From Phyllobacterium phragmitis (lineage in GTDB: Bacteria > Pseudomonadota > Alphaproteobacteria > Rhizobiales > Rhizobiaceae), in NCBI RefSeq assembly GCF_002980495.1, contig NZ_PVBR01000001.1, forward strand, positions 392,157-456,156: a stretch of DNA of 64,000 nt, written 5' to 3'. Below the pieces are notes generated by a model. That model made no database searches. It saw nothing but the letters and a program-made list of their open reading frames with translations, and was not told the DNA's origin. Shown here in pieces: positions 1 to 10,853 of this stretch. The number at the start of each line of letters is the position of its first letter. The stretch's first letter is position 1. A program made the translations under genes and the position numbers.

Positions 1-843
1 GAAGGTGATGCGCGCATCGTCTGGGAGGTCCGTTCGGTCAACGGCAAGGGGCTCGATGTGCGGTTCCGGCTGCCGCCGGGCTTCGAGGGTATCGAACCGC
101 AGGTCCGTGCCACGCTTTCGCGCCACTTTTCACGCGGCAATTTCCAGGCGGTACTGACGGTCGAGCGGTCGGCGGCCCAATCGGATGTCGCTATCAACGA
201 AGCCTATTTGGCCAATGTGATGGCGGCCGGCGAGCGCCTGCGTTCTCAATATGGGCTGGCACCGGCAAGCGTTGACGGCATTCTGGCATTGCGAGGCGTT
301 CTCGATCAGCCGCAGGAGGCCGAGGACGAACAGATGCGGGGCCAATTGGAGGCCGCGATCGTGAAAGCGCTCGATCGCGCGCTTGCAGCGCTCGGTGATG
401 CCAGGCGCACGGAAGGCGGCGCCATCGGCGCCATCCTCGCCGGCCAGGTCGATACGATCGCAGCATTGGCTGCGCGCGCCCGCAGCGATCCTTCCCGCGG
501 TGTGGAGGCGATCCGTGCGCGCCTTGCCGCACAAATTGCGCTTCTTCTCGATGCCGCAAGCGGGCTCGACGAAACGCGGCTCTATATGGAAGCGGCCTTT
601 CTGGCCACCAAGGCCGATATCCAGGAAGAGCTCGACCGGCTCGACACCCATGTCGCCTCTGCCCGCAAGCTGATCAGCGAAGGCGGTCCCATCGGGCGCA
701 AGCTCGATTTTCTCAGCCAAGAATTCAATCGCGAAGCCAACACGCTGTGCTCGAAATCAAATGCTGCCTCGATCACCTCGATCGGGCTTGAGCTGAAGGC
801 GGTCGTCGATCAGTTTCGCGAACAGGTACAGAATCTGGAGTAA
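1..843 (+). CDS. yicC: YicC-family endoribonuclease, 5' end outside window
   Basis: The frame is open from base 1, so the first visible residues ([19 protein letters not shown]) precede the GTG at 58, which is internal. The phrase [20 protein letters not shown] is the N-terminal signature of the YicC family, and the C-terminal part ([15 protein letters not shown] ... [19 protein letters not shown]) is the family's conserved terminal domain. YicC proteins are stress-associated endoribonucleases; the cellular role in alphaproteobacteria is not settled. Only the first few residues are missing, judging by the usual length of about 290-300. It lies 5 bases upstream of gmk, as in many rhizobia, and the two are probably co-transcribed. 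Confidence 0.93.
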   Translation, partial: EGDARIVWEVRSVNGKGLDVRFRLPPGFEGIEPQVRATLSRHFSRGNFQAVLTVERSAAQSDVAINEAYLANVMAAGERLRSQYGLAPASVDGILALRGVLDQPQEAEDEQMRGQLEAAIVKALDRALAALGDARRTEGGAIGAILAGQVDTIAALAARARSDPSRGVEAIRARLAAQIALLLDAASGLDETRLYMEAAFLATKADIQEELDRLDTHVASARKLISEGGPIGRKLDFLSQEFNREANTLCSKSNAASITSIGLELKAVVDQFREQVQNLE

Positions 844-848
844 TCGTC

Positions 849-1511
849 ATGGCCACTTCCTCCGTCGAAAGCACGGTGCAGCGCCGCGGCCTCATGATGG
901 TGATTTCCTCGCCGTCGGGCGCCGGCAAATCGACCATCGCCCGGCTTCTCCTTGAAGATAAGGAGATGGACTTGGCGCTCTCGATCAGCGTCACGACCCG
1001 TCCGCGCCGCGCCAGCGAAATCGCGGGCATGCATTATCATTTCATCTCGGTGCGTGAGTTCGAGCGGCTGCGCGACAGCGATGCGCTGATCGAGTGGGCG
1101 GAGGTCCACGGCAATTTCTACGGCACCTTGCGTGAGGCCGCTGAGAACGCCTTGGCCGAAGGCCGCGACATGCTGTTCGATATCGATTGGCAGGGTGCGG
1201 ATCAGTTGCAGGAAAAGATGCCCGCCGATGTGGTATCGATCTTCATCCTGCCGCCGACGATGCGCGAACTTCAGCAGCGTCTCAATCGCCGTGCGGAGGA
1301 TGCAGCAGACGTGATAGAGACGCGGCTGCACAATGCGCGGCTCGAGATCCAGAAATGGAGTAAATACGACTATATCGTCATCAATGAGGACCTCAACCGC
1401 TCCTACGCGGCGGTAAAGGCGATCGTCTGTGCCGAGCGTCTGCGCCGCGATCGTCGTCCCGGCTTATTCGATTTCGTCAACACGCTGCTTGAGGAAAACC
1501 CGGCGCTTTGA
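849..1511 (+). CDS. gmk: Guanylate kinase
   Basis: Guanylate kinase (220 residues) phosphorylates GMP to GDP with ATP in the cytoplasm and supplies the GTP and (p)ppGpp pools. The P-loop [10 protein letters not shown] lies at about residues 20-29, followed by the GMP-binding stretch SVTTRPRR and the HYHFIS motif; the length is normal for the family. The GGAG just before the yicC stop gives a well-placed ribosome site for the ATG at 849. Its stop is only 6 bases from the stop of the convergent rsmA, so no separate terminator fits between them. Confidence 0.97.
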   Translation: MATSSVESTVQRRGLMMVISSPSGAGKSTIARLLLEDKEMDLALSISVTTRPRRASEIAGMHYHFISVREFERLRDSDALIEWAEVHGNFYGTLREAAENALAEGRDMLFDIDWQGADQLQEKMPADVVSIFILPPTMRELQQRLNRRAEDAADVIETRLHNARLEIQKWSKYDYIVINEDLNRSYAAVKAIVCAERLRRDRRPGLFDFVNTLLEENPAL

Positions 1512-1517
1512 AGCGCG

Positions 1518-2342
1518 TCAAAGCGCATTTGTCAGCGCGACAAACTCTTCGACACTCAACGTCTCTGCCCGGCGCGTCGGGTCAATACCCACTCTTCCCA
1601 GAAGGGCCTCGCCGCCAAGCGATTTGATGCTCTGGCGCAGCATCTTGCGCCTCTGGCCGAAGGCGGCCTGCGTCACCCGGCCGAGTTTGGCTGCATCGCA
1701 GGGCAAAGGTGCGCTGCGCGGCACGAGATGCACGACCGACGAGGTGATCTTCGGCGGCGGGGTGAAGGCCTGCGGCGGCACGTCGAAGGCGATCTTCGCC
1801 TCGCTCCGCCATCCGGTCAGAACGCCGAGCCGGCCATAGGCATCGCTTCCGGGACGCGCGACGATGCGCTCGGCCACTTCACGCTGGAACATCAGCGTCA
1901 TCGATGCATAAAAAGGCGGCCAGGGTTCGCTCAAAAGCCAGTTCACCAGCAATTGCGTTCCGACATTATAGGGCAGGTTGGCGACGATGCGCGGCTTCTT
2001 CCCATCGGTGGCGAGCTTGGCGAAATCCTGCTCCAGCGCGTCGCCGCATATGATTTTCAACCGCCCCGGATAATGCGATGCGATCTCGTCCAGTGCCGCC
2101 AGACAGCGTTCGTCGCGCTCTATTGCCGTCACCAGCGCCCCTTGTGCCAGGAGGGCGCGCGTCAGCCCGCCTGGGCCTGGGCCGACCTCGATCACCGGCT
2201 GGTCCTTCAGATCGCCGGCCTGCCGGGCGATCTTCGCGGTGAGATTGAGGTCGAGCAGGAAATTCTGGCCGAGCGACTTCTTCGCCATCAGGCCATGGCG
2301 CTCGATCACGTCGCGTAGTGGAGGCAGGCTGTCAATGCTCAT
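1518..2342 (-). CDS. rsmA: 16S rRNA (adenine1518-N6/adenine1519-N6)-dimethyltransferase
   Basis: RsmA/KsgA (274 residues) dimethylates the two adjacent adenines in the 3' terminal hairpin of 16S rRNA with S-adenosylmethionine, a late small-subunit maturation step. Visible are the SLGQNFL motif near the N-terminus, the SAM-binding [10 protein letters not shown] and the catalytic NLPYN motif. I start it at [11 protein letters not shown], an ATG that overlaps the end of pdxA by 11 bases; a longer open frame upstream lies inside pdxA and has no family similarity. The overlap suggests translational coupling to pdxA. Confidence 0.96.
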   Translation of the reverse strand: MSIDSLPPLRDVIERHGLMAKKSLGQNFLLDLNLTAKIARQAGDLKDQPVIEVGPGPGGLTRALLAQGALVTAIERDERCLAALDEIASHYPGRLKIICGDALEQDFAKLATDGKKPRIVANLPYNVGTQLLVNWLLSEPWPPFYASMTLMFQREVAERIVARPGSDAYGRLGVLTGWRSEAKIAFDVPPQAFTPPPKITSSVVHLVPRSAPLPCDAAKLGRVTQAAFGQRRKMLRQSIKSLGGEALLGRVGIDPTRRAETLSVEEFVALTNAL

Positions 2343-3354
2343 GCATTGCCGTGTTTTGTGCATTATCGGCCAGACGGCGCGCCAGCAGCAAGGCTGCGAC
2401 AAGGCTGTCGGGCCGTGCGATGCCCTTGCCGGCGATATCGAAGGCCGTACCATGGTCGGGCGAGGTCCGGATGAAGGGTAGCCCCAATGTGACATTGACC
2501 GTTTCGTCGAAGGCAAGCGCTTTGGCGGGGATCAATGCCTGATCATGATACATGCAGATCGCCGCGTCGTATGAGGCGCGTGCGGGCTTGTGGAACATCG
2601 TATCGGCCGGCAACGGACCACGCACCGCGATGCCTTCCGCAGTCAGCGCCTCGACGGCAGGGCGGATGATGGCATCGTCTTCCCAGCCAAGCGCCCCGCC
2701 TTCGCCGGCATGAGGATTGAGGCCCGATATCGCGAGCCGCGGCTTGGCGACGCCGAATTTTTCCTTCAACTCGCGGGCGGTGATGCGCGATACGGCAATG
2801 ATCTCTTCGGTTGTCAGAGCGCCTGGCACCTCGGCAAGCGGAATGTGGATCGTCACCGGCACGGCGCGCAGATCCGGTCCGGCCAGCATCATCACCGGCT
2901 TGCAGGCCGTCTTGGTGTGTTCTTCGGCAAGTGCTGCCAGGAATTCCGTATGGCCGGGATGGGAAAATCCGGCTTCATAGAGCGGCTTTTTGGCGATCGG
3001 ACAGGTGACGACCGCTGCAGCCCTCCCATCAAAAGCGAAACCGACCGCCCGTTCGATAGCTTCGATGGTACCCGCTGCATTTTCCGCAAGCGGTATGCCT
3101 GGACGGTTGATCTGCGCATTCTTCAGCGGAACGACTGGCAGAAAATTGGGAAAAAGCGCCACAGCTTCCTCGGGCCTGCAGGTTTTCAAGGCGACAGCCT
3201 CGCCAAGACTTTCCGCCCGCGCCGCAATCAGATCCGGATCGCAAATGAGGAAAAACACCGGCATGTCCGCCGCCTTGCGCAATTTCCATGCAGCAATGGC
3301 TATTTCCGGCCCGATGCCGGACGGATCACCGCCGCTGACGGCAAGCGGCAGCAT
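2332..3354 (-). CDS. pdxA: 4-hydroxythreonine-4-phosphate dehydrogenase
   Basis: PdxA (340 residues) oxidises 4-phosphohydroxy-L-threonine with NAD(P) in the DXP-dependent route to pyridoxal 5'-phosphate. The N-terminus ([18 protein letters not shown]) is the diagnostic nucleotide/substrate motif, and the metal-binding histidines are in [16 protein letters not shown] and the MYHDQ segment. It directly abuts the stop of the SurA-like gene upstream and overlaps rsmA downstream. The order surA-pdxA-rsmA is a known, conserved proteobacterial arrangement. Confidence 0.96.
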   Translation of the reverse strand: MLPLAVSGGDPSGIGPEIAIAAWKLRKAADMPVFFLICDPDLIAARAESLGEAVALKTCRPEEAVALFPNFLPVVPLKNAQINRPGIPLAENAAGTIEAIERAVGFAFDGRAAAVVTCPIAKKPLYEAGFSHPGHTEFLAALAEEHTKTACKPVMMLAGPDLRAVPVTIHIPLAEVPGALTTEEIIAVSRITARELKEKFGVAKPRLAISGLNPHAGEGGALGWEDDAIIRPAVEALTAEGIAVRGPLPADTMFHKPARASYDAAICMYHDQALIPAKALAFDETVNVTLGLPFIRTSPDHGTAFDIAGKGIARPDSLVAALLLARRLADNAQNTAMHEH

Positions 3355-4305
3355 TCAGCGATTGACGATGCGGGTTTTCTCCCGCAGCTCCTTGAGATAG
3401 TCGTCGCTGACTTTTTCCGCTTTCTGCTCGCCGCCCTGCTTTTTTTCCGCGTCTTCCATCGAGAAGACCAGTTGGGCGACGCGGTCGTCCGATACCTGTC
3501 GCGTCGAGCAGACAGCCAGGAATTCGACACCCTTTTCAGTGTCATGCACCGGTGTCGTCTGGCCGACCGATGTCTTCTTGACGTCATCGGCCCAATCGCC
3601 CGGCAACCGTGGCTCGATGACCCGGGGGAGATCGCGCACCGTCACGTCGATAATGCCCTTGGCAAGCTGGCGCGTGGTCTTGCAATTCTGGAAGCGCGAG
3701 CGGAAAGCATTGGCTTCCTGCCGGCGCTTGCCGATGATTGCGCTGCGCTTGTCGGCGGGAATAACGAATATCACCTGTTGCAGGAGATATTCGGTCGCAC
3801 TCGGCTTGGTGCCGCCCTGTTGACGCATGCGCTCGACAGCCTCTTGTTCGCTGATCATGCCCGTCTCGCGCATCCGCGTGCTCAGGACCCGGTTCCAGCC
3901 CATCTGCACCATGATGAAGGTCTTGAAATGCTCGGGCGTGACACCTGCCTTGTTGAGGACCTCGGAAAGCTGCGCCGGCGTCAGCTTGTTGCGCGACGCA
4001 AATCCGGCAAAGGCTTTATCGATTTCCGCGTCGGAGATGGAGATGTTGCGTCGCTTCATCTCCATGCGCTTCAGCATATCATCGGTCAGCTCCCTCTGGG
4101 CGATTTGCGTGAGATTGCCCTTCTTGCGCTGCAATTTGAGGAATGCCGCCCGACGTTGGATGTCGTAACTGGTGATCGGATTGCTGCCGACCAGGACCTT
4201 GATTTCGTTTGCGGCGGCGGGATGCAGTGAAGCTTCACCGCCGAGAATCGCAACGCTCATGGTGGTTGCCAGCACCGCAGCGAAAAGTCGCTTGCTAAAT
4301 TTCAT
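3355..4305 (-). CDS. Periplasmic SurA-type chaperone (SurA N-terminal domain protein)
   Basis: A 316-residue secreted protein. The chosen ATG opens a Sec signal peptide (hydrophobic core AAVLATTMSVAIL, likely cleavage after AAA-N near residue 32), followed by a SurA-like N-terminal domain (SNPITSYDIQRRAAFL) typical of periplasmic peptidyl-prolyl isomerase/chaperones that escort beta-barrel proteins. The C-terminal half is only weakly like a parvulin domain, so chaperone activity is better supported than isomerase activity. A 13-residue longer start exists but has no signal-peptide logic. It sits directly downstream of lptD, whose product is itself a beta-barrel client. Confidence 0.85.
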   Translation of the reverse strand: MKFSKRLFAAVLATTMSVAILGGEASLHPAAANEIKVLVGSNPITSYDIQRRAAFLKLQRKKGNLTQIAQRELTDDMLKRMEMKRRNISISDAEIDKAFAGFASRNKLTPAQLSEVLNKAGVTPEHFKTFIMVQMGWNRVLSTRMRETGMISEQEAVERMRQQGGTKPSATEYLLQQVIFVIPADKRSAIIGKRRQEANAFRSRFQNCKTTRQLAKGIIDVTVRDLPRVIEPRLPGDWADDVKKTSVGQTTPVHDTEKGVEFLAVCSTRQVSDDRVAQLVFSMEDAEKKQGGEQKAEKVSDDYLKELREKTRIVNR

Positions 4306-4455
4306 CTTGTCTCTTCCCCGATTTTTGAAAGCCCATTCTGGCAAAATAGCCAGTGAACTTCAAATCGTTCGCATAATTCACGCAGGTTTCTGCATCTATA
4401 GATGGCGCAGTGCGGCGAAACGATGACGTTGGCTGTTTGACAATTCCGTTATGGA

Positions 4456-6801
4456 CTATCGCGTGAATGTCGACGAACTGGTGCCGAGATCGCCCAGCGT
4501 GCGGAACGAAATGTTGAAGCCGACCCCGTGCGATGCTTCCTGTTCGCCAGGATTGCGGGTCTGCATATAGGTCATCGAGTAGGTGAAGCATTCGTCATCA
4601 TAGGCGAGGCCGGATGATGCGCGGACGAGTGTATCCGAAACGAAATCATAGGTGCCGGAGCCGAATACGCGCCAATTATCGGTCACCTTGGTCGAGCCTG
4701 ACACCGTGATTTCCTGCCGGTCTTCCGGATAGCCATAGGCCGGTTGCGCATCGATGAAGGCGTATTGCATGGTAATGCTGGCACGCTTCCAGCTCTTCCG
4801 CGCTTCCAGCTCGCCGCGGCGCACCTCGAAGCTTTCTTCGTCGAAGCGTCCGCGCGCCGCAAAGGACAGACCCGTCGAGTTCGACAGGCCGATCATGCCG
4901 ACATAATCCGAACGTGCCGTTTCCAGGCCGGATTCGATGCCGACATTGACGAAATCACTCTCGGCGAAGGAATTCACGCCGCCCAGATGAAAGGATTGGC
5001 CTGCCAGGCCATAGACTGCCCAGTCATTGCCGAAATTGCCGGAATAGCGGACGCCGAGATTGGCGCGGTGACCACCTTCGACGCGGTCGTACCCGGAGAA
5101 TTTGTCACGCTGGAACAGCGACGTCGCATCGAAGACGAAGCTCTGTGCATCTTCGTTGGGAAGCTGGCCGGCATAGCGCTCATTGTTGCGCAGGAAGACT
5201 TGGGCCATGGGCTCGATGATATGGGTCGTGCTCGTCGTCGAGAACAGGATGGGCCAGCGCATTTCCAAGCCGGCCGTCGCCATGGCGCGGAAAGCTTCGG
5301 AACGAACAACGTCGGCTGTGCCATTCGAATCGAAATCGGTATTGACGCCGATGCCGTCGCCGCGCAGCGCCAGAAGCGGTGTGATGATCAGGCCACCCGG
5401 CGCGATGAAGGTGCGCTTCCATTCCGCTTCGCCCGTCAGGCGGCCGCTGCTGCCGTCGAGCCCGGTGATGCGGTTATAGGGTGTCGTCGTAAAGTTGGCA
5501 TTCTCGCGGTAAATACCCTGCACGTTCATATCGAAGTTCAGTTCGCCGCCATAGACGGGTTCCGGCGCGGTGTAGGAATAGTCGATGCTCGGCAGCACCC
5601 AGGGCTGCTTTGAATTAACTTCGGTACTGTTTGGGTTATCGCTTGAAAGGACGCTTTCCTGCACGTTGAATTTGTAGAAATGCAGGTCGAAATAGTTCCG
5701 TCCGCTCAAGCCGGTCAGATAAATCTCGGATTTCAGCGTTGACGTACTATAGTCTTGCAGACTGTATGTGCGGCTGAAATTCTTGTCCGATTGGGCAATC
5801 ACATCCCAGCCGAAAGTCCAGCGCGGGTTGATCTCGAACTTGCCCTTCGAAGCGATCATGCCGCGATCGGTATTCTCCCGGTCGATGGTACGGGCATCGA
5901 AATCGCCAGGCTTCATCTGGTGAATGCCGGCTGCACGCAGATTATAGCTGCCGTTCTCCAGCCGGTGACGCCATTCCACTTCGTTCAGGAAGCCCTGCTG
6001 GGTATAGGCGGTGTTGGAGAAGGTCACATCGTAATTGGGCGCCAGATTCCAGAAATAGGAATTGCGGATGCCGAAGCCCAACTCGTCCTTGTATCGGAAG
6101 CCGGGGAACAGAAAGCCGCTCTTGCGCTTGACCGTCGGATCCGCCATCTCGAAGCTTGGCAGATAGGCAAGCGGCAGACCGAACATCTCGAATCGCCCGC
6201 GCTCGAATCGCACGGTTTTCTTGGCGCCGTTCCAGATGATCTTGCGCGCCTTGATCTGCCACAGTACCGGCTTTTCCGGGTTTTCGCGGCAGGGCTCGCA
6301 GGCGGTGTAGACACCATTGTTGAAGGTGGTGATTTCACCATTGCTGCGTTCGGCGCTTTCAGCGGCGAACCGGGTGTTGTCCACCGTCTCGACGCGTAGG
6401 CCGTTGACGAAGCCGTCGCGGAAATCGTCCGTGATATCCAGATGGTCGGAATAGATGCGGTTGCCGTCGCGTTCGACAATCTCGACATTGCCTTCCGCAG
6501 TCATCCTGTTGGTGCGTTGATTATAGACGACCTTGCGGGCGACGAGGTGATTCCCGTCATATTCGATCTGTACGTTACCCTGCGCGGTGACGGTCTGCGC
6601 GTCATTGTCATAGACGAGTTCATTCGCCTGCAGCACCATCCTGGCGTTGGGGTCGGTCTGGAACGAACTCGAGAGATCGCTCTGCGTCTGCGCATGCGAG
6701 ACGGATAAGGTAGGGGCCACAAGGACGCACGCCAACGCTGTCCCGCGCAAGAACCACGCGAGCCGCGCCGGTAACACCGTGCGGGCTTTACTCAATCCCA
6801 C
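4456..6801 (-). CDS. lptD: LPS-assembly outer-membrane protein LptD
   Basis: LptD (781 residues from the start chosen) is the outer-membrane beta-barrel that inserts lipopolysaccharide into the outer leaflet with LptE. After a signal peptide ending at SHA-QT comes the OstA/LptA-like jellyroll (ELVYDNDAQTVTAQGNVQIE), then the large barrel with conserved AYLPSFEMADPTVKRKSGFL. I start it at GTG 6801 because AAGGAGG lies about 6 bases upstream; this GTG shares its G with the TAG stop of lptG (TAGTG). The longer ATG version would run into lptG. Cysteines around 6290-6305 (ACEPC) may take part in the family's disulphides. Confidence 0.95.
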   Translation of the reverse strand: MGLSKARTVLPARLAWFLRGTALACVLVAPTLSVSHAQTQSDLSSSFQTDPNARMVLQANELVYDNDAQTVTAQGNVQIEYDGNHLVARKVVYNQRTNRMTAEGNVEIVERDGNRIYSDHLDITDDFRDGFVNGLRVETVDNTRFAAESAERSNGEITTFNNGVYTACEPCRENPEKPVLWQIKARKIIWNGAKKTVRFERGRFEMFGLPLAYLPSFEMADPTVKRKSGFLFPGFRYKDELGFGIRNSYFWNLAPNYDVTFSNTAYTQQGFLNEVEWRHRLENGSYNLRAAGIHQMKPGDFDARTIDRENTDRGMIASKGKFEINPRWTFGWDVIAQSDKNFSRTYSLQDYSTSTLKSEIYLTGLSGRNYFDLHFYKFNVQESVLSSDNPNSTEVNSKQPWVLPSIDYSYTAPEPVYGGELNFDMNVQGIYRENANFTTTPYNRITGLDGSSGRLTGEAEWKRTFIAPGGLIITPLLALRGDGIGVNTDFDSNGTADVVRSEAFRAMATAGLEMRWPILFSTTSTTHIIEPMAQVFLRNNERYAGQLPNEDAQSFVFDATSLFQRDKFSGYDRVEGGHRANLGVRYSGNFGNDWAVYGLAGQSFHLGGVNSFAESDFVNVGIESGLETARSDYVGMIGLSNSTGLSFAARGRFDEESFEVRRGELEARKSWKRASITMQYAFIDAQPAYGYPEDRQEITVSGSTKVTDNWRVFGSGTYDFVSDTLVRASSGLAYDDECFTYSMTYMQTRNPGEQEASHGVGFNISFRTLGDLGTSSSTFTR

Positions 6802-7889
6802 TAACCATCCTCCTTGTGCAGTAAAAAGGAGACCCCGAAAAACATGGCGATCAAGACGGGGACCCATGCTGCCACAAAGGGTGGCACAAAACCGGCGGTT
6901 CCAAACGCCTTGACCAGAACTGTGACGACATAAAGCACGAACCCGGCGATCACGCCACCCAGAATCATCGTTCCGGATTGACCAAATCGCACAAATTTAA
7001 GCGACACTGTTGCAGCGATGAGCGTCATCGCCATCAACAGTGCCGGCAATGCCAGCAGGGATTGGAATTGCATGTCGAAAGCATTGGCGGAATAGCCGAA
7101 GGATTTGGCGACTTCGATCTTGCGGCGCAACTCGAAAAACGGAATGGTTTGCGGCGCAGCAAGCTTTTCTTCAACGAATTCAGGACGTAGCTGAGTCGCG
7201 ATGCGCATTGAAGCAATTTTCTGCGGCTCTTCGGCCAGTGCGAATCGCCTCACATCGTTGAGTTGCCAATAACCGTCTTTCAGTTGCGCGGTTTTCGCGT
7301 CGAAGCGCTCCTTGATCGTCTTGTCGCTACCGAACACGATGAACGTCGCGTCCACCAGCGTGGCGCCACGGTCGAGAATGCTTTTGGCCCCGATAATCGT
7401 CTCGCCCTCATCCGTTTTCTGACGCAGCCAGGGCACGCGCTGCGCCGAAACATCGGTGACCTTGCCGCTCGTCCACGATGCCTGGATTTCCTCCGCCTTG
7501 GAGAAACCGTAGGCGGCAAGCGGATTGAGCAGCAGTATCGTGGCAAGACCGAACAGGAATGCGCCAAAACAGGCGGGCAGGAGAAATTGCCAGGCGGAAA
7601 CACCGACCGAACGCGCCACCACCAACTCGTATTTGCGGTTCAGCGAGATCAGCGTCGACATAGCCGAAAACAGCGCAACGAAGGGAATCATCTCCTGCAT
7701 GATGAAGGGGATGCGCATCGCCGAAATGCCGAGAGCGCCCAATACCGAATAATCCGGCAACGCCGAGAGTTTGCCGGCGTTCTCGGTGAAATCGAGCAGC
7801 AGCGCCAGCGCGAAGATACCCAGGAGAAAATACAGAGTGATCTTCACATAGCGCATGAAGAAATAGCGTCCGAGGGTCCAGCCGATCAT
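6801..7889 (-). CDS. lptG: LPS export ABC transporter permease LptG
   Basis: LptG (362 residues) pairs with LptF and the LptB ATPase to extract LPS from the inner membrane. It shows the YjgP/YjgQ family layout: membrane helices at the N-terminus (RYFFMRYVKITLYFLLGIF and following), a periplasmic jellyroll-like middle, and further helices at the end. The ATG at 7889 overlaps the lptF stop as ATGA; an upstream in-frame start would sit inside lptF. The C-terminus overlaps the lptD GTG by one base, so lptF-lptG-lptD are tightly coupled. Confidence 0.95.
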   Translation of the reverse strand: MIGWTLGRYFFMRYVKITLYFLLGIFALALLLDFTENAGKLSALPDYSVLGALGISAMRIPFIMQEMIPFVALFSAMSTLISLNRKYELVVARSVGVSAWQFLLPACFGAFLFGLATILLLNPLAAYGFSKAEEIQASWTSGKVTDVSAQRVPWLRQKTDEGETIIGAKSILDRGATLVDATFIVFGSDKTIKERFDAKTAQLKDGYWQLNDVRRFALAEEPQKIASMRIATQLRPEFVEEKLAAPQTIPFFELRRKIEVAKSFGYSANAFDMQFQSLLALPALLMAMTLIAATVSLKFVRFGQSGTMILGGVIAGFVLYVVTVLVKAFGTAGFVPPFVAAWVPVLIAMFFGVSFLLHKEDG

Positions 7890-9094
7890 CGATCGCCTCC
7901 CGTCCGGTTTTGACGCTGCCCCGACAGCCGAGCCGAAAAATCGGCGGCGAAATGGCGGAGCGCCTCGAAGCGGTCCTGCAGCATGTCGGACCATTTGGCA
8001 GGCAGGGACAATCGCCGGCCTGTCGCGATCAGGTAGATCGCAATCAGGCTGACCCCGAGTGGAATCGCATACATGAGATAGATGAAATCGGTGCTTTTAT
8101 CGGCGCGTTCGCCAGCGAAATAACCCGCCCAATAGACGCCGAGCGATAGGGTGATGGCGGAAAAGGAAGCGGAAATGCGTGCTTCACGGTGGGATCGCGA
8201 ATCACCCGCAACCGCCAGAGAGATCAGGGCGAAGACGAGCGGGTAGAGCCATTCGGTGAAACGCTTGTGCAGTTCCGCCGTGAAGCGCAACGGCTTTCGC
8301 TGGTACTGTGGATCGTTGGGATTTGGGTTCAACAGATAGCTGAGCGGCCGGTCCTTGGCATAGATCACCGTCTCGTCGGCCGCCGCGGCGAATTCGCTCA
8401 GGTCGAACGCATAGGTGTTGAACTTGATGATCGAGACGTTGCCGGTCTTCACGTCACGGCGCTGCACCTCGCCATTTTGCATCAAGAGCACATCGGTATT
8501 GCCTGTGTTGGCGACGAAGCCGTCCACGGCATAATAGATGAGGTCGACATTGGGGTCGCGCGAATCGGCGATGAACAGCCCACCGATTTTTCCGTCGTCT
8601 CTGCGCTCGGCGATCTGCACATAGAGATTATCGCCAAGCTGCCGGAACGTGCCCTCCTGAATGACGACGTTGATGAGGTCGGCGCTCGCATTGGCGATCA
8701 TCGCGCGCATGTTCAGCCGGGCATAGGGATCAACGAAATTCGCGACCAGGAACGAGACAACGGAAACCGCAAGCGCCAGCAGCAGAATCGGGCGCAACAC
8801 CGCCGAACGCGGGCTGCCCGACGCATTGATGACCACCAGCTCGGAATCCTGGTTCATCGTCGAAAGCGTCTGGGTTATCGCGATGACCAGCGCGAACGGC
8901 ATGACCAGCGGTATGACCGAAGGCAGGAGCAGCGAACTGAACTGCAGGATCGTCTGGAAGGTCTGGCCGCTCGTGGTCAGGAAGTTGATCCGCTGCAGAA
9001 CCTGCACCGTCCATGTGATGCCGACCGCCGCCGACAGAACGGCGAAGAACATGAGGGCGACGCGGCGCAGGATGTATAACTCGATCAACCGCAT
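7886..9094 (-). CDS. lptF: LPS export ABC transporter permease LptF
   Basis: LptF (402 residues) is the partner permease of LptG. It begins MRLIELYILRRVALMFFAVL, the usual N-terminal helix, and carries the family segment LSTMNQDSELVVINASG between helices 2 and 3, with a final set of helices (LVFALISLAVAGDSRSHREA). It is the first gene of a minus-strand run lptF-lptG-lptD-surA-pdxA-rsmA; the promoter should lie in the 255-base gap shared with the divergent pepA. Confidence 0.95.
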   Translation of the reverse strand: MRLIELYILRRVALMFFAVLSAAVGITWTVQVLQRINFLTTSGQTFQTILQFSSLLLPSVIPLVMPFALVIAITQTLSTMNQDSELVVINASGSPRSAVLRPILLLALAVSVVSFLVANFVDPYARLNMRAMIANASADLINVVIQEGTFRQLGDNLYVQIAERRDDGKIGGLFIADSRDPNVDLIYYAVDGFVANTGNTDVLLMQNGEVQRRDVKTGNVSIIKFNTYAFDLSEFAAAADETVIYAKDRPLSYLLNPNPNDPQYQRKPLRFTAELHKRFTEWLYPLVFALISLAVAGDSRSHREARISASFSAITLSLGVYWAGYFAGERADKSTDFIYLMYAIPLGVSLIAIYLIATGRRLSLPAKWSDMLQDRFEALRHFAADFSARLSGQRQNRTGGDR

Positions 9095-9349
9095 TTAGGA
9101 GTTACATCCTGATCCTGTTTTTCTGGTGGCATATCCTGTCCCCACGGAGGACCCAATAGACGGATATGTCCCATTTTGACTGCCTATGCTACCCGTCCTT
9201 GGCTAAAAATAGGCGAAGAAACACAGTAAACTGATTACTAAAGCGTGATCGATTGCGCCTAGGCCTTGCCGTTTCGTCAGGTTCGTTTCACATGAAGGAG
9301 ACAAATTCGCGACTCTCCGTCCAATTCCATGTCTCATTCCGGAGTTATC

Positions 9350-10843
9350 ATGTCCAAACGTCCTTCCATCGGCTTTTCCGAATTCTCCGCCCCTGAAAAG
9401 GGTACCGCTATCGTATTGGTCACGCAGGATGGCAAATTTGCCCGGGAAGCCGAAGCCATTGGCGGCGCCTCGCTGATCACCCGCCTGCTCGACATATCCG
9501 ATTTCAAGGGCAAGCTCGGCAAAACAGTGGAAACGATGGCGCCCGAGGGTGCCGGGGTCGACCGCGTCGTTCTGGTTGGTGTCGGCGATCCGGCGAAGCT
9601 TGCCAATGACGACTGGATCAAGGTCGGAGGCGCCGCTTTCTCCAAGATCGGCCATGCGAGCACGGCTTCCGTCACGCTGGCCTTGCCGGACGTGCAGCTT
9701 TCGCCTGAAAATGCCGCCGATTTCGCTTTGGGCATGCTGCTGCGCTCATACCGGTTCGACAAATACAAGACCAAGAAGAACAACGATAATGGCGCGGAGC
9801 CGAAGGGCGGCGTGAAGATCTCGCTGCAAGTTGACAGTCCCTCTGCCGCCAAAAAGGCTTTCGCCGATGCGGAAGCCGTCGCCGGTGGGGTAAAGCTCGC
9901 GCGCGATCTGGTCAACGAACCGGCGAATGTCATGGGGCCGGTTGAGTTCGCCGAAGAGGCGGTCAGGCTCGAAAAGCTTGGCGTCAAGGTCGAGATCCTG
10001 ACCGAAAAGGAATTGAAGAAGCTCGGCATGGGCGCGCTTCTCGGCGTGGCCCAGGGCTCGGTCCGGCCGCCGCGCGTCGCCATCATGGAGTGGAACGGCG
10101 CCAAGCAGAAGGAGAAGCCCGTCGCCTTCATCGGCAAGGGCGTCGTCTTCGATACCGGCGGCATCTCGATCAAGCCGGCAGCGGGCATGGAGGACATGAA
10201 GGGCGACATGGGTGGCGCCGCTGCGGTCACCGGCCTCATCCATGCGCTTGCCGCGCGCAAGGCCAAGGTCAACGCCATCGGCATCATCGGGCTTGCCGAG
10301 AACATGCCGGATGGCAACGCGCAGCGTCCCGGCGATATCGTCACCTCGATGTCGGGCCAGACGATCGAGGTGCTCAACACCGACGCGGAAGGCCGGCTCG
10401 TCCTGGCCGATGCGCTCTGGTACGCCAATGATCGTTTCAAGCCGCGGTTCATGGTCAATCTGGCGACGCTGACCGGTGCGGTCATGGTCGCGCTTGGCCA
10501 ATATCATGCAGGCCTGTTCTCCAATGACGATGAACTGGCCGGCCAGCTCTTTGCTGCTGGTCAGGCGACGGGCGAAAAGCTCTGGCGGATGCCGCTCGGT
10601 ACCGAATATGACAAGCTGATCGATTCCAAGACCGCCGACATGAAGAACATCGGCGGACGTAATGCCGGCGCGATTACCGCCGCGCAGTTCCTGAAGCGCT
10701 TCGTCGGTGATACGCCATGGGCGCATCTCGATGTCGCGGGAACGGCGATCGGGGCGCCTTCCAATGAATATAGCCAGTCCTGGGCTTCGGGCTTTGGCGT
10801 CAGGCTCCTCAACCGTCTCGTCCGCGATCATTTCGAGGGCTGA
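9350..10843 (+). CDS. pepA: Leucyl aminopeptidase (M17)
   Basis: A cytoplasmic two-metal aminopeptidase of 497 residues that removes N-terminal amino acids from peptides. Metal and catalytic residues are recognisable: the [10 protein letters not shown] segment with Lys263 and Asp268, [12 protein letters not shown], and the family signature [14 protein letters not shown] starting at Asn343. I use the ATG at 9350 preceded by GGAG with six-base spacing; an ATG 21 bases upstream has no such site. PepA in other bacteria can also bind DNA; nothing here tests that. It is followed 10 bases later by holC, a very common pairing. Confidence 0.96.
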   Translation: MSKRPSIGFSEFSAPEKGTAIVLVTQDGKFAREAEAIGGASLITRLLDISDFKGKLGKTVETMAPEGAGVDRVVLVGVGDPAKLANDDWIKVGGAAFSKIGHASTASVTLALPDVQLSPENAADFALGMLLRSYRFDKYKTKKNNDNGAEPKGGVKISLQVDSPSAAKKAFADAEAVAGGVKLARDLVNEPANVMGPVEFAEEAVRLEKLGVKVEILTEKELKKLGMGALLGVAQGSVRPPRVAIMEWNGAKQKEKPVAFIGKGVVFDTGGISIKPAAGMEDMKGDMGGAAAVTGLIHALAARKAKVNAIGIIGLAENMPDGNAQRPGDIVTSMSGQTIEVLNTDAEGRLVLADALWYANDRFKPRFMVNLATLTGAVMVALGQYHAGLFSNDDELAGQLFAAGQATGEKLWRMPLGTEYDKLIDSKTADMKNIGGRNAGAITAAQFLKRFVGDTPWAHLDVAGTAIGAPSNEYSQSWASGFGVRLLNRLVRDHFEG

Positions 10844-10853
10844 ACGCACGCTT

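Noticed and set aside
2590..4230. 546-codon plus-strand frame opposite pdxA and the SurA-like gene
   Set aside because: Crosses two well-supported genes and has no domain; a shadow of codon bias.
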